Shown here: in pieces, positions 42,554 through 55,238 of the stretch
Layout: every line of letters starts with the position of its first letter
Position numbering within the stretch: position 1 is the first letter of the stretch
Assembly (NCBI GenBank): GCA_013420905.1
Contig: JAAXNY010000017.1
Coordinates: 124,001 to 188,000, forward strand
From: Collybia mongolica
Lineage: Eukaryota > Basidiomycota > Agaricomycetes > Agaricales > Clitocybaceae
Reading direction: 5' to 3'
Length of the DNA stretch: 64,000 nt
Position numbers and translations under genes: made by a program
The notes under the pieces: generated by a model
Database searches by the model: none
Told to the model about the DNA's origin: nothing
Seen by the model: only the letters and a program-made list of their open reading frames with translations

Positions 42554-44417
42554 TCTGGTGAATGAGATGAGCTACTAGGACAAGCAGAGGATGGAGTTGG
42601 GATTGTACCATATCGCCTTTTGAAGAAGAAGTCCCAACAGCCATTTCTGCCTATTTGAGACCGTAGGATATCTACCCCTCGTTAATATCACCTCACGTTT
42701 GCCTCGAGGTCAAGGGACCTTTTCCCGCCGTTTGTGATTCCCCAGAAGATCCCCAATTTGGCAGCGATCGATCAGATCTCGATCAAGTCTTTCCATCTTG
42801 GTGCAACGATCTGCAACGATTTGGCATCGTTCACTCAGTTTGTCGAGGATTTTGCGTCTTCGTCCACTTGCGGGTCAAGGAACAATGGGTAATTAAGGAT
42901 TGCCTCAGCTTTGGTCGGGAATATATCCCCGGTGAGTATAAACGTGGTTTCCAAGACGAAATCTCTCCCTTGCACATATCACACGAGATTTGTCAAAAGC
43001 GATCTAAAGCACCTGGAGTTTTGACGAACGTTAACAGCAGACGACCCAACCAATCAATTCTTATGCCCTCTACATCACGAACACGACACAAGATACAGGA
43101 CATAAACGGGCAAAGCGCTGATGTAGACCGCGGTACGTCTCGGTGCTCACCGAACATTGCAAAGGTTAGTTCTTGTCGTTTTCACTCTGGCCAAATGGAG
43201 AACGAGTCGGTAACTTGAATACAACACCTTGCGATCAAGCCTGTCGAAGTCATGCGAGACCTGTGAGTGCTGTTTCGACTGAGTCAGAGACTTGAGAATT
43301 TTGCCTGCAGGAAGGATCGGTCTAAGCGAAGCGAACCGGAACTCACCTGCGAAGGAAGAGTGGAAGTGCGAGTCATAAAATGAGCCCGCATGCTCTAGCC
43401 GGCGATTAGAAGATGATACCTGGCCATCTATCCTGATAAACTCTTCTAAAATATGGACCACAAATTATTTGCGCGATGGTCCAGTGTTAAGTGTTTGCTA
43501 GGGTGAACATAATTTCCCCTAATCTAGCATTCCCAGGATAAATCCTACATTCTGTGATACAAGATGGATTGAGATATAAAGGCATCGAGGTACGGCGTCG
43601 ACACTCTGAGACGCTTGGCAGGATTAGCCTCCGCTTTGATGTCGGCTGAACACAAGGAACCCTCCGTTCCGGCTCGACCGCCCCATGATCTGGAAAGATA
43701 CGGTATTTAGGAGAGTTCCAAAGGGAATCTCGCTGGCAAGAACTTGCGATCCCATAACGTTTTTACTGCTTGGCACCGCGGAGCCTAGGGTGGCATGATC
43801 TAGAAATATACGTGAGTAAGAGCATCAAGGTCAACCTGACTGCACCTTTCCGCGTTATTCATACGCAGTACAACACGACTGGTAGCAAGCATTTGTAGAG
43901 GCTCCCTCAACGATCATTGCCCCAATAGGTCGGGAGAATACAGTTGGTAAGCCTTTAGGACTAGTCGAGTATTTGCCGTCCAAGAGAAATATTACCCTAT
44001 AATCTCATTATTAAAAACCTCGTAAAGACAGAATAGATCTCTCGTGTCGCTCGAGTGGTCGAAGTGAGGGCGATGTTTGATTCTAGCATCCGCGCTATGA
44101 GGGATTATCGGAGGTGAGCATGCTAACTGGGGTGCCGCTTTGGTGGTAGCGATGGGCCATGCCCATAGGTTCTAGGGGGTAAGTATATTAAAAAACATGG
44201 TTAAGTAGCGCGATTCGAAGTTGAATACGGTGTCGAGACGCTAACTTGCAACTCGGATGCGTTTTGGTCGAGGGGAGTTGTCAGAATTTTCGCGTGATTT
44301 TGGGGTAAGGAATGATTACGTAAACCACATCATCATCCCTTTCCTCACCCAAAACGCTGACGGGGACGCTCCCAACGACGCCCTACGCATCCAACTGCAT
44401 TTGCTACAGGCTAGGAG
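42554..44417. promoter_or_regulatory. Long divergent promoter region between the HMG-box gene and SEC2
   Basis: About 1.86 kb with no supported gene, lying between two divergent starts. The only sizeable frames (42868-43218 plus, 43147-43461 minus) overlap each other and show no family features. Such length is typical of leaders of regulatory genes, so most of it probably serves the HMG-box gene. Confidence 0.45.
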
Positions 44418-47349
44418 ATGGCAGAAGAGCCTAGAGAAAACAGGGACCCTGTGATCAAGATAGAGGACGAAAAACCCATAGAGAGCCTGAAGGCCAATGG
44501 TCGGGGGCGAACAGGATCTGACCCGGATGCTCAAGAGATGGTCATTGCATCGCTACGTTCACAAATACAAGACCTATTTTCGCAGGTCACTCAGCTAAAC
44601 GGAAAACTTGTAAAATCATACGACCGAGTGTCCGATCTAGAAGACGAGCTCCATGTAGCGTCGTCAAACCTGCGTTCTTCGTCTCTCAAGATCTCACAAC
44701 TAGAATTGGAGCGAACGCAGCATCTATCTGCCTTAAACACTGGTCTCTTGGTCGAAAAATCTCATGTAACTACAGAGCTTACTCGTTTAATGGAAAAGGC
44801 CACCGAGGAAGCGGCTCAGCGGGGCCAGGCTGAAAGTGCGCGCGCGGACATTGAGAAGGACTTAGACGACCTAAGTGCAACGTTATTTGGACAGGCGAAT
44901 TCCATGGTTGCGGAGGCGCGGTATGCCCAGCATCTCAGTGACCGGAAGGTCGAGGAAGCGGAAAGTGCTTTGAAAGGGGCAGAGGAAGCAGTTGGGATAA
45001 TGCAGCAGCAGATGCAAGCCCTGCAAGCGGAAAAAGAACTTGCAGAGAAAGAAGCGGAGAAAATGCAAGTCGTGATGGGCAAAGGGAAATGGACAGAGAG
45101 GCGGGACAGCAATAATAGTATCACTTCGTCAATTCGCCTGCTCAGCACACATGTGCCGTATCAAGAGTTCCTGGCGTTTGTCGCACATCTGCGCTCTATA
45201 CATCCTTCGGCGCCACAACCACCCGCCATGACCACCTTATTGCCGTTACCGTTCTTAGCGCGGTTGCTGAACGAAGACTCGTCAGTGATTTCTTCCTCTA
45301 GGGAAAAATATCTAAACGCCTCAACTTGAATATAGAGAACCCACCGTACGCTTAGACCTCGCACCATCACTGAATTGGCTTTCTCGCCGATCTGTCCTCT
45401 CTGCGATCCACAATGGCCAGCTTACAATCGAACCGATATCATCCATGACCCTCCTGCTAGAGTCTACTTCCACCAACATTCCTGGACTTAACAGTAGTAA
45501 CAACAATATCTCTTGCGCCCTTTGCGGGGTTCCAATATTCTCGACACCGGATGCTAACTCCCGTCCTCACCCACCAGCTTTGATCCATACAAACTCGAAC
45601 TCGGTGTCATGGTCGACATCTCTATTCAAGAAAACGAGCCAGTCGACAAACTACTCTGTGTCAACTAACAACTCACAGCCCTCCTCTCCCCCTCGATCGA
45701 TGAATCAAGGAACTCCGCTTCATCCGCCCCAAGTGTACATCTTCCGCTTCACAACGACGGCCAATAACCCTACATCTATCTCTATTTCACCGTTACCCAA
45801 AACGTCGGCTTCCGGAGCATCCTCATCGATGGTATCCCACCATCCAGAGAGTACATCCTCTCATTACGGAAGCCCCAATCCTCAATCAACAACAATATAC
45901 CCACTATGCCCAAACACTTGGTGTCTTGCCCGGCTGCGTACCACATGCTCTCTGTGGGCATTTGTGCGTACGGGCATAGTCGAACGAATATGGGAGGAAG
46001 AGATTCCCACTATACCTCCCCCTTCAATATCCACCACATCGAACGGCGAGAAACCTCCAATACCCCCAAGAAGAAGGGGCATCTGGGGCATGGCAAGCGC
46101 CTTGGGAGAGAGGGCTGCTAGTTGGAGCGAGGGCGACAAGGACAAGGTGAAGAAGACGCAACACACAGTCTCAGCTTCAGCTTCAGCTTCTTTGACTCCA
46201 GAACCCACGAAACACAAGGATACCAAGGAGAAAGACTCCAAAAAACTCCCTCCCCCTCCTCCTCACCATCCCACTGTAACCGCCGCTCATGCACCCATAA
46301 GACACACCGTCCCTCCACCCCTGCCCAAACGGAGCGACGTCCGTCGTCAATCAAGTCCATCAAAGCCAGCTGCTGAGTCCGATCTCAAGGAACATTCGGA
46401 GGCTCCACCCGTTACTGAGGACAAGGAGACATCACTACCCTCTCAATCACCGACGACCGCCCAGCCACCGCCACCCCCGCGATCACCACATCGTTCGAAC
46501 ACCCCATCCAGCGTTCCTCTCCCTGAATCTCGTCCTCAGACTCCTGTGCCGGTCCCGGGGGGCGCCATTCCGCCGCCATTACCTCGACGGGCAGCCGCGC
46601 GCGCAGCACGTCCGGGTGGTTCACGACCTGTCACCCCTGCCCCGACCACAGAGGCCACGGAAACACCTTCACCCACCAAGGCTACCTTTCCAGAAGGCAC
46701 AGCGGACAGAGAGGACGGAGCAGCACAGGCAGGACCTGCTCAAGTGGTACCTCTGAAGGAGGATGAGACGCCCCCCAAAGCTGATGGTGCACTTGGTCCT
46801 GTTGCTCTGCCTGAATCCTCAGATGTGCCCTCTGATGTAGTAGGTTTAAGCCAGCTATCTAAAATAGCGGACCCGGCAGATGCTCTACCTTCGCCCCCGA
46901 CACAGAATGCTGTTGCCGACACGAAAGCTGAGATCGATGATGAACAGGCGAAACTCATCGAGGCAAAGGATGAGGAGACAGCGAAGGCTGAAGTAAATGG
47001 GGTTCTTGATAAGGAAATACCCGCTGAAAATATTGTATCTCTCGGAAGTGAGATCAAGTCACCTCAAGTCGAGGATTCCAAGGAGGGACAGGAAACCGGG
47101 GCTACGAAGGTCGACATTGACAAGAGGGCACACAGCGATCACGTACAACGGGAATCTGCAACTTCCCCACAGCAGGCTGAGGGTAATGAACTGAAGGAGC
47201 AGAAGGTCGATGAGGTCAAGGAATCTAAGTCTGATGAAGGGAAGAACATGTATATCGGGGATGCAACTTGGGAGGAGAGAACATGGAAGGAACTCGTCAG
47301 ATTGAGAGAGGAGATGTTCTGGGCGCGTGTAGGAGCTATGAGGTCTTGA
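44418..47349 (+). CDS. Sec2-type Rab guanine nucleotide exchange factor
   Basis: Exons 44418-45280 and 45336-47349 sum to 2877 nt, giving 958 residues. Residues 30-230 are a long coiled coil carrying the Sec2 exchange core (DLDDLSATLFGQANSMVAEA then RYAQHLSDRKVEEAE). In yeast this region activates Sec4 on exocytic vesicles. The intron joins LNEDS to EPTVRLDLAPSLNWLSRRSV then LSAIHNGQLTIEPI, a conserved second block. A Cys motif follows (ISCALCGVPIF, then YPLCPNTWCLARLRTTCSLW). The rest is disordered, with polyproline runs (KKLPPPPPHHP, TAQPPPPPRSP, IPPPLPRR) and a Glu/Lys-rich end. The Ser/Ala repeat SASASAS comes from a short AGCTTC tandem at about 46168-46190. Confidence 0.88.
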
Positions 47350-47579
47350 CGACCTTCGCATTTATACATTCCTTACTCTTGATTCGTGGGTTCGAGGACC
47401 AAGGAGCGGCTTGCATTTCTATTCACATTCTATACAATATCAATCGCATAACATTATATGATACCCCCCCACTGGAGTCTACTCCAGTTGGATCGCCATA
47501 TTCAAGGCATAATGATAACTTATACATTCCTTCCGGTTATATCCTACCAAACTTCCATGGTCTTTAATGATTTTTAGGT

Positions 47580-48928
47580 TCACCGACCCTGTACCCATCG
47601 CTCGTGTCGTCTAACGAGCTCAGCCACGATGTCTTCCTCGATTTCTTTTACTTGGTTCGTGTGAGGTACAGGCGATGTGGGTATATCTATTCGCAGCCAG
47701 GATTCCGCGAAAGATGACGTAGTCTCCTCATCTTCTCCACTGGGCTCAGCCAGAGCCCCGGGAGGAAGTGGAGGGAGGGGCTTGCGTGACACAAAAACGA
47801 CCTCGAATTTTCGCCGATGGAGGTCATTTCCAATCACAACCTGATGACCATAACGCTCGAGCGCAGCACGAGCCTTTGGTACCAGAAGTTGTTCGTCTGT
47901 TTCCAGCTAAGATGGTTATCAGCAACTCGTAAAAAGCAGGGGAATAGTAGTGCCACCTTGAACGAAACAATGAAACCGTCACCCCTAGTCCATACATCAA
48001 CCATTGGTTTAAGAATCTTCGGTACCTGGTCCATTTCGATGTGTAAACTTCCTTTGCCCGACTGAATCTTATGTTCTGACTGCGAAAGAAGTGTTACATA
48101 TCCGAGAACGCAAAGTAGGATTAGGGGAGATGTACCATTTTCTGCCTTGGGAGGAAAAAATCGCTAACGGCGGCAGCAAGATAGTACATTGCTTTTCGCT
48201 TGAGGACGGAGAGCTCTTGGCTAAGGGCCCGAAGGAGCCAAAGATAGTCATTCACGGTCACGAAAGTGAGGGTATGGAGTGTGCCCGCAACATGGACAGA
48301 TTTATAGGCAGTCAAGACCTCGACAAGGTCTTTACGCATACCATGGGTCACGGATATCTCTGGAGGGGAATCTATTCCATTTTTTGAACCCTCGATTTCG
48401 AGGAAATCCAGGAATGGATTTGTCGAGTGCGAGTAATGTCTGCTGAATGGTTGCAAGCTGAATTGACGATGCATGAATATGACAGCATATCCCGCTTTGA
48501 GGAAATATTCAGCAGAGGTTGCTCCTCTGGTTCCTAAATCACGATAACAGTTAGATGCCAGATTTCAGGGTCGACGATGGTCTTGATAACGCACCAGCAC
48601 TAAAATTGTCAAGAAAGCGCACACTAGATTGGCGGAACAAAGGTGAGAAGTGACGGTGAGCTCTGTTCTGCGTCCGTTACGGCTAAGCGCTCACACGTTG
48701 AGCTCTAGAGGCACTGTCGTTCCACCACTCTAAAAATGCGTATGCTGATCATCAAGGGCTGTAATGCAACAACTTGTTTCTTACCGTCACCAAAACCACG
48801 TTTCGCCCTTCCTTCGCTTGCCTAGCGACGAACTCTCTGACGCCAGCTATGTCATGCTCAAGAGTCGGTGGTCCTGGTTGGGTTGCGAAATACGAGTCCG
48901 CTGAAAAGGATGTTGGTTCCTCAGACAT
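47580..48928 (-). CDS. CAB2: Phosphopantothenate-cysteine ligase (PPCS)
   Basis: The second step from 4'-phosphopantothenate to coenzyme A, joining cysteine. Start MSEEPTSFSADSYFATQPGP at 48928, then REFVARQAKEGRNVVLVT joined across an intron to SGGTTVPLELNV and VRFLDNFSAG, the nucleotide-binding opening of the family (S-G-G-T-T-x-P-L-E and N-x-S-x-G). Further on are MYYLAAAVSDFFLPRQKM (AAVSDF motif), then MDQVPKILKPMVDVWT, FIVSFK and YGHQVVIGNDLHRRKFEVVF (the A-x-x-V-I-x-N-x-L-x-x-R signature). It ends RRHERWVQGR. About five introns. Length near 310 residues, as expected for eukaryotic PPCS. No lesion seen. It diverges from the GTPase gene with 589 bp between starts. Confidence 0.9.
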
Positions 48929-49517
48929 CGGTACCCTTGGGTATTCAGAAAAACCGGGGTCTATCTATTCGTGAAAAACGACCAAGGTATTGAGTTAGTA
49001 TGGATATATGTAGAGAGTTTGGACGGTCAAGCCCAGGATTACAGTGTCGAGTTTGATATCCAAGGGACTCCAACAACACAACAAACCAGTCACCCTTCAA
49101 ACATTCAACCACATTCCTCCCTGTCACTTTCGATCGATATCTCCAATCGTACTCCCCGTCAAATGACAGCTTCCATTTCATTAATAAACTATGGACAAGC
49201 TCGCAAAATCACATATGACATGTCGAGATCTCGTTTACTGTCGATTATAGTACGAATCATGCACAACACTGCCAGGCCACACTGCATATCGTACTAGATT
49301 TCTTCCAACTGAACACCAATCCAAAGATCATGAAGCAACCATTAACCGACGGCGATCAACTGATTGTCCTTTGACACTGTCACCATCAGTGACCTTTCTA
49401 CAATGCTCCTAGCTGTCTGACATGGCTGCACGGGTTGGTGTCAGGGCAAACTCCTGTGTCTGTGCTTACTAGCAACTATGGTATCGCCTATTTATTGGAA
49501 AAAGTGAAGATGATCGA

Positions 49518-50416
49518 ATGCTTTCCAACTTCCTTTTATTTGGGCCTTCCCCCAGTATGAAATCGACTCTGTCCAGGCCTCCGGGAGATACGTGGAATTT
49601 GCTCCTTGTTGGTGACAGACGCGTTGGGAAAACGGCTTTCGCCCATCAGGTGTGTTCTTGTTGAACGTGAATAACAATGAATATTTGCTAAAATATGGGC
49701 GGGACAGCTAGTGTATAACACATTCAGTATTTGCGTCAAGCTTTCTCTCATAGATACATGCCTAACACTCTTTATACAGAAGTACGGGAGTTAAATTGGA
49801 TATGAATTCAGGGCGCTCAATTTGTTTTCTCTTGCCAGGATTCATATGACTCGTCAACGGAGCATGAACATCGAAAGGTTATCCAAGTTGATGGGATGAA
49901 AACGGAAGTCAGGATTTTTGATTCATGGGTTCATCAGGGTGAGTCTACGAATTGCGTATGAAGGACGTACAACTAACAAGGCCGGCAGAGTGCCATGAAG
50001 AACTCCCCCATATCATCAGGTCTGTCCGGACTTCATGCTTGAAGAACCTGTTCTGACCTAACAAACCCAGGAGTAGGCATGCCTTCATTTTGATGTATTC
50101 AACCACACAGCGGATCACTTTCGAAGACGTAGTTGGTTATTGCAGCCAAGTGCGTCGCATCAAATTTGATCCAGATACTCTCTTCATCATCGTTGGCAAC
50201 AAATGTGATCTGGTACACAAGAGAGAAGTAACTCATGAAGAGGGCAATGCTCTTGCCGACGAATTGGGGTGCGATTTCTTCGAGACGTCCGCGAAGACCG
50301 GAGAAAATGTACAGCCTGTGGTAGTAACGCTTGCTCGACTCTTGAAAGATAAGAGAAAAAGGCAGAGCAAGTTTAGGGATAACCTTGGAAAATGGTGGAC
50401 TCTATTCTGCTGTTGA
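49518..50416 (+). CDS. Atypical Ras-like small GTPase with altered G3 motif
   Basis: Reading from the ATG at 49518 (or 49557): the P-loop LLLVGDRRVGKTAFAHQ, then DSYDSSTEHEHRKVIQVDGM as a Ras-like switch I region, RIFDSWVHQECHEELPHIIR in place of the usual D-T-A-G-Q-E switch II, IIVGNKCDLVHKREVT (G4) and FFETSAKTGEN (G5). The basic tail KDKRKRQSKF precedes WWTLFCC at the end. The double Cys suggests geranylgeranylation as in Rab proteins rather than a CaaX box. The G3 Gly and catalytic Gln are not in their usual places, so GTP hydrolysis is probably slow or changed. Five exons join in phase. Ras family membership is clear, the subfamily is not. Confidence 0.72.
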
Positions 50417-50691
50417 CGTAACATCAATAATGGAAGTGTTCAAAGTCGCAACAAAAACACATGAGTTCCTACCATGACAGCTATGAACAGCTCTGAACTC
50501 GGAGCCACATACTCGGCTCAAAGGTAACGAGATTCCGGGAACAGTCAGAGATGTGGGAACACCGCATCAACCGGTGCTTTGCACTGCCACTACTGATTCA
50601 AAAATCTCCAACATTCACGCCAAAATGCAGGATTCATTTCTTCCCAAGATTGTACTGACGCTTCCAAAAGAGCAGTGGTGGCGAGGATAAA

Positions 50692-53600
50692 ATGGCATAC
50701 AATGATCACTATATGAGTCGATCTCGCCGAAGCCGTTCACGCGACTCCAGTATAAGACGCCCAGGACCAAGTCGCCATTATCCTCCAGCACCCCAGCCTC
50801 CAGTTGTGATCATCCCCGATCCCTCTGAGAACCGTTGGTCTTCGCAACAGCGTTACGAACCACAACAAAGCTACGAGCCCTCACGATACAGTCATGCACC
50901 ACAAAATTTCACGTACATCCCACCGACATCCTCGTTCTCTGGCGGCTCAAGAAGTTCTCGCACACCCTCTCCCGATCCTCCGCCTATAATTCCTCAACGT
51001 AATGCGCATGATGAATTCGATCGCGAATCGTCAGCGTATGTTGCAGTGGATCCATTTCGGCCAAGCATTGTCCAACCAACCCTTGGGAACCTTGTCCCCC
51101 CACAAATCCCGAATGTACCACCTTCATTAGTGAATCAGCAACCTCCTCAGATTCCTCACAACTACTATCAATACCCTCTAGGGTTTTCACCCCCTCCATA
51201 CCTTTATACCCCAGTATTGAATACCCCGACAAAAGGATTGATGTCGCTTATTCGACATTTTTTCTTCGACACATTACCCCGTCAAATTTATCTACACTTT
51301 CTCCTTCGTCTGCCAGCTTTTTACTTCTCCCGTGTCGCCCGTATTTTTGAGGAGGCAGAGATGACTATGCCGGAAATCAAGAAGATGGCTCTTGCACATA
51401 GTAGCCGGAAATATGACCCCATGGCTCTCGTGCCAGCGGACACCAACTTGAAAACCACTTGGGAAACATTTATTGACGCTTTGCTATTGGAATGGAAAAC
51501 ACTGAATATTGTCTCAGTACTACTACTGTCGTACGCTTCCCACCTCCATACATCGTGAACTTGCTTCTTTAACAAGCGCATTCCAGTGCCATTCTCACCA
51601 TTCTGCAAATAGAAACCGCGGTAGCTGATCCGATTACAAGACATGCCGCACTTTTCTCACTAATCTGTGCGTTAATGAGTCTGCTTTATGGCTGTTTGTA
51701 CATTATTCGTTTTGGGACGATGAAGAAAACGCACAAGGCAGCAGAATGGGCAGAGGTTTGTTGTTTACCACCTTTCATGTACTCAACTTAACTATTTTTC
51801 ACCACAGGAAGGCCAGAAAAGCGAGACCGTGATTTTTTGGAATGTCTGGGTCCTCCTCGCCATGCCCGCGACATGGCTTGCTTGGTGAGCAGTGCTTTTG
51901 CTCTGTTGTGTTGAGCATTGAACCGAACGGGAGAATAGGTCAATAATGCTGTATATTGTATGTATCATGTCCTTCGTTTGGCGCACAGGCACTACAAACA
52001 CGATTACTTCTTCTACATTATCGCAAAATACGGCGCTCGGTCCACGCATCGCAATATCTGCTGTGCTTGGCCTCGGCGTCCTTTATTTCCTTCTAATTCT
52101 TAATACGTTTCGACGTTACGGTGATACCATGGATAAAGCTTGGCAAGCAAGAGTCGCTGGATGGAGGCAGATGTTTGGGCACGGTCGCGGATGGTACCAT
52201 TCATCATCTAACTACTCGAGAGACGGCAGGGACTACCCCCTGCACCCTTCAGCGGACACATCCAGTTTATCCAGACATCACTATCCATCAACTCCATACC
52301 AATCTTCAGTACCGCACGTCCCCACGTCCGTGTGGGCTGGTACCCCTCCAGGGGTGCTGAACACGCTGCCACTACCCCCTACAAACTTTTTAAGCTTCTT
52401 CACCCCTGCGAAGGTACTTGACCTAAGATTCCAGAGTAGGGGCGGCCATCCGATGCCAGACCATCTAGTAACTCGGGGTATTAAACACGAAGAATGGGAG
52501 CGTTTTATATCTGTACGTGGCTATTACTTTAGCTAGTAACTGACTGATATATCCTTGTTTAAAGCAAACCTCTCGTTCATGGGATATCGGCATTTCCAAT
52601 CAGAGACGAAATCGAAGGGACTTTCCGTCGCGACCACAAGATCTTGTAGCCGATGTCATTGAGAAATGGAACATGAAGTTCTTCGTGCGCCGAGGCACAA
52701 AAGCACTTCTCTGTCAAGAGTATCTCCCAGGTTTCCCGGAATCGCCCGCTTTCGCAATATATCTAGTGGATTGGAGCTCCACAGGCAACTTGCCTTTGCG
52801 TCTTGTCGATCGCTTTTCCACCGTCCCGGAAGGCCTCGAACGTATCGACATATTCGACCCTCCGACACTTCACAGCTCAAGGAGTCGGATCCTAGGCCGG
52901 ACTTCGATCTTCTCCACACGACATCCTCGGGAAGGCAGGGTCCATTTTGGGTACTCGCTACGGAGCGCTGATCCAGCACGAGAACCAGCAATGGCACCAC
53001 ATCTAATTAACAGGGCATCCTACGAAAGTAGCAGAAGATCCTACTCGCGCTCGCCGTCCCCCTTGTCAATACCTACTTATTACCAAGATGATCATATACA
53101 CCAACGGAGTCGTGGCCACGAACCCTCCCCACGCAATAGACGGCCTCACCACAACCAATCACCTAGTCGGCAAGATAATACCACAACCAGTTCAGAGCTG
53201 CTCCCAAGTTCATGGACACAACCCGAAGGATCACATCACGAAGTGGTCGAGGACTCATCGAGGAGGCAAAGGAGACGTGGGAGCCTGCCAACCATTGAGG
53301 TGACATACGACACCCCAAATCAGCCGAATCAGCCTCATCTGCAACCGAGGCCTCGTATATTAGAGATTCCCCCAACTCCTGTCGTAGCCATCCATCCGCC
53401 CCCAGCCAGTATAACCCGTTCTCGGTCTAGACCCGTCTCGATGTTGTCCCCACTCAGTCTTGCTCTAAGAAGTAGCATCAGGCGACGCGATAGTATTGAT
53501 ACCCCATACCAGTCAGACGCCTCATCCTTAGCATACCAGCGGCGACACTCCGTTGAACCATCAGAAGGTGATGGAGACCCAGGGACTGATCCGCAAGGCC

Positions 53601-53785
53601 ACCACGAAACTGCTCGCCATGAACCTACTCCCCCGGCTCCAGCCCCTAGCGCTGAACCCGGCGACGTCCCCCGGGCGCCAGCGCCTCCGGTGCCAGACAC
53701 TGACACCGTTCTTAATGTCCTGACGGGTCCTTGGGTGAGGGACCTCATGTCACTACGCGATCTTACGACGCTCCGAAATGATTGA
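50692..53785 (+). CDS. Large fungal membrane protein of unknown function
   Basis: Starts MAYNDHYMSRSRRSRSRDSS, a Ser/Arg-rich and then Tyr/Pro/Gln-rich N-terminus. The central block TKGLMSLIRHFFFDTLPRQI then YLHFLLRLPAFYFSRVARIF precedes the first membrane helices (NIVSVLLLSAILTILQIETA, then LFSLICALMSLLYGCLYIIR, WVLLAMPATWLAWSIMLYIV and ISAVLGLGVLYFLLILNT). The cytosolic part after the helices includes SFFTPAKVLDLRFQSRG. The C-terminal half is disordered and rich in Ser, Arg and Pro. Four or more introns join in phase. I recall similar proteins in other agaricomycetes without a function. About four membrane helices, no enzyme motif. Confidence 0.7.
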
Positions 53786-53862
53786 AACACATTTCTCTGG
53801 TCATACAGCTTTTTCCCTATAATACATATAATACTCACACCCAGTGCACATATTCAACTGAA

Positions 53863-55137
53863 TCAGCAAATTTGTACTGTTTGCAGAGCAAAAGACAGCA
53901 TCTCTGCAGAAGAGCCATCACGAGCCAATACTTTTGTCTTCTCCATATCCCTCTGAAACATATTTATATACTCAGCAGCACCAGATAGATGAGCAACTCG
54001 GCAGGCAGCTGCATGAAGTTTGAGATATGTTGGATCAGGAAGGGGGAGTCCACCATTGGCTACAAATGTGACAGTAGGGGGGAAATTACGCCGGAGTCCA
54101 GGATATGTGGAATTGATATGGTATGTGTAGGAGGTGTTCTGTGCAAAGAAAGTAAGAGATGCAGAGAATGAACAACAACCACAGACAGAACTCACTGGCA
54201 TTGCCTCAAACCACAGTAAAAGGCCATCAAATAAACAATGGATAAAAGCGCTGAGGGTAAGGATATTGGACAGACGATGGATATTAGCGCCATCCAGCTC
54301 ATCTAAAACAGATATCTGGCCGAAGCCGTTGATGATAGCCCATAACGCACCAGTCCAAGCAATCTAATATAAGCATGTAAATATAACTTCCATATGATCA
54401 TCAATAGTGACAAAACAGACCTTTAGATGGCCCTCAGTTTCTGGTCCAAGGTCACGATTGGTAGACGGCGGAAATATGTGGCATCCATTTGTATTGACAA
54501 CGGAGGATGGGCCTTGGTCAATAGCTGTCCGGGTGGCGTCGTCGACAGATATAATGGGAAACATCATGATCCCCAGTGACCATGCAACTATACTTGTCGC
54601 GCGAAAGCGCCTGGAAGATAAGAGTATAAGGTCTTTGTCCCTACAATATACTGGAAAGGTCGACAGACTGCGCGTTTTGCGGACTGATGATCAAGAGGGG
54701 CCTGTGTAATCACTGTAGAGAAAAATAATCCTTCATCCTCAATTGAGGGACGACTGGGATGGTCTGAGGGTGCAGGGGTGGCCCCCTTAGACATCTTGAC
54801 TATGTAAAGGGATAAATTGTCACGTCAGATCAATATATAGTAAAGTCACTCTCAATTCACAAAGACAGAGGAAGTGTGAAATGTACAAATGCGCTAGATC
54901 TTGTAGTTTCCTGAGCTCTCCATTACAGTGCGCGATTTCGCTACAGATGTAATGCCTCCCTGCTGTGGATGGCGCTTCTATCTCGAGATAACCGAGAACG
55001 CGCGCCCTTATAAGTTGTGACGCCTCTCCGTGCTGAGAACGGAGACACATGTCATACGCATCGTGCCATGCTGTTTGAGTTGTTACATCGTAAGGGTTGG
55101 CAGGAAGAGGCTGCTTGAACTGAAGTTGAGTGGCCAT
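53863..55137 (-). pseudogene. HNH-endonuclease-domain protein, probably frameshifted
   Basis: Start MATQLQFKQPLPANPYDVTT at 55137, then helical exons. The HNH block begins ALSRDKYSCMVTGDHD (54556-54606 on the complement) and should continue to the Cys-His-Ile motif, which is present as VNTNGCHIFPPSTNRD but in another reading frame. The frame of the first part hits a stop soon after (SHYICRRRHPDSY). The end, PTYLKLHAAACRVAHLSGAA, matches the C-terminus usual for this family of fungal HNH proteins. A one-base frame change lies near 54556-54575. I found no intron with good ends that removes it. A sequence error or an unusual intron is possible. Confidence 0.5.
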
Positions 55138-55238
55138 GTAGGAGGTCGAAAAAAATGGAGAGCGCGGATTCGGCCGTTATTCGGTCTCTATGTTGTATAC
55201 ACGCTGCCGCTCAACATTGTCGCACACTTGCGTACATC
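55138..55238. promoter_or_regulatory. Short divergent promoter between the HNH gene and FMT1
   Basis: About 100 bp separate the two start codons, so the promoters must overlap. An AAAAAA run at 55148-55154 is the only visible feature. Confidence 0.4.

Noticed and set aside
44041..44130. Possible second tRNA, with an A-box-like GAGTGG and a loose B-box-like segment
   Set aside because: No acceptor stem or T-arm can be paired.
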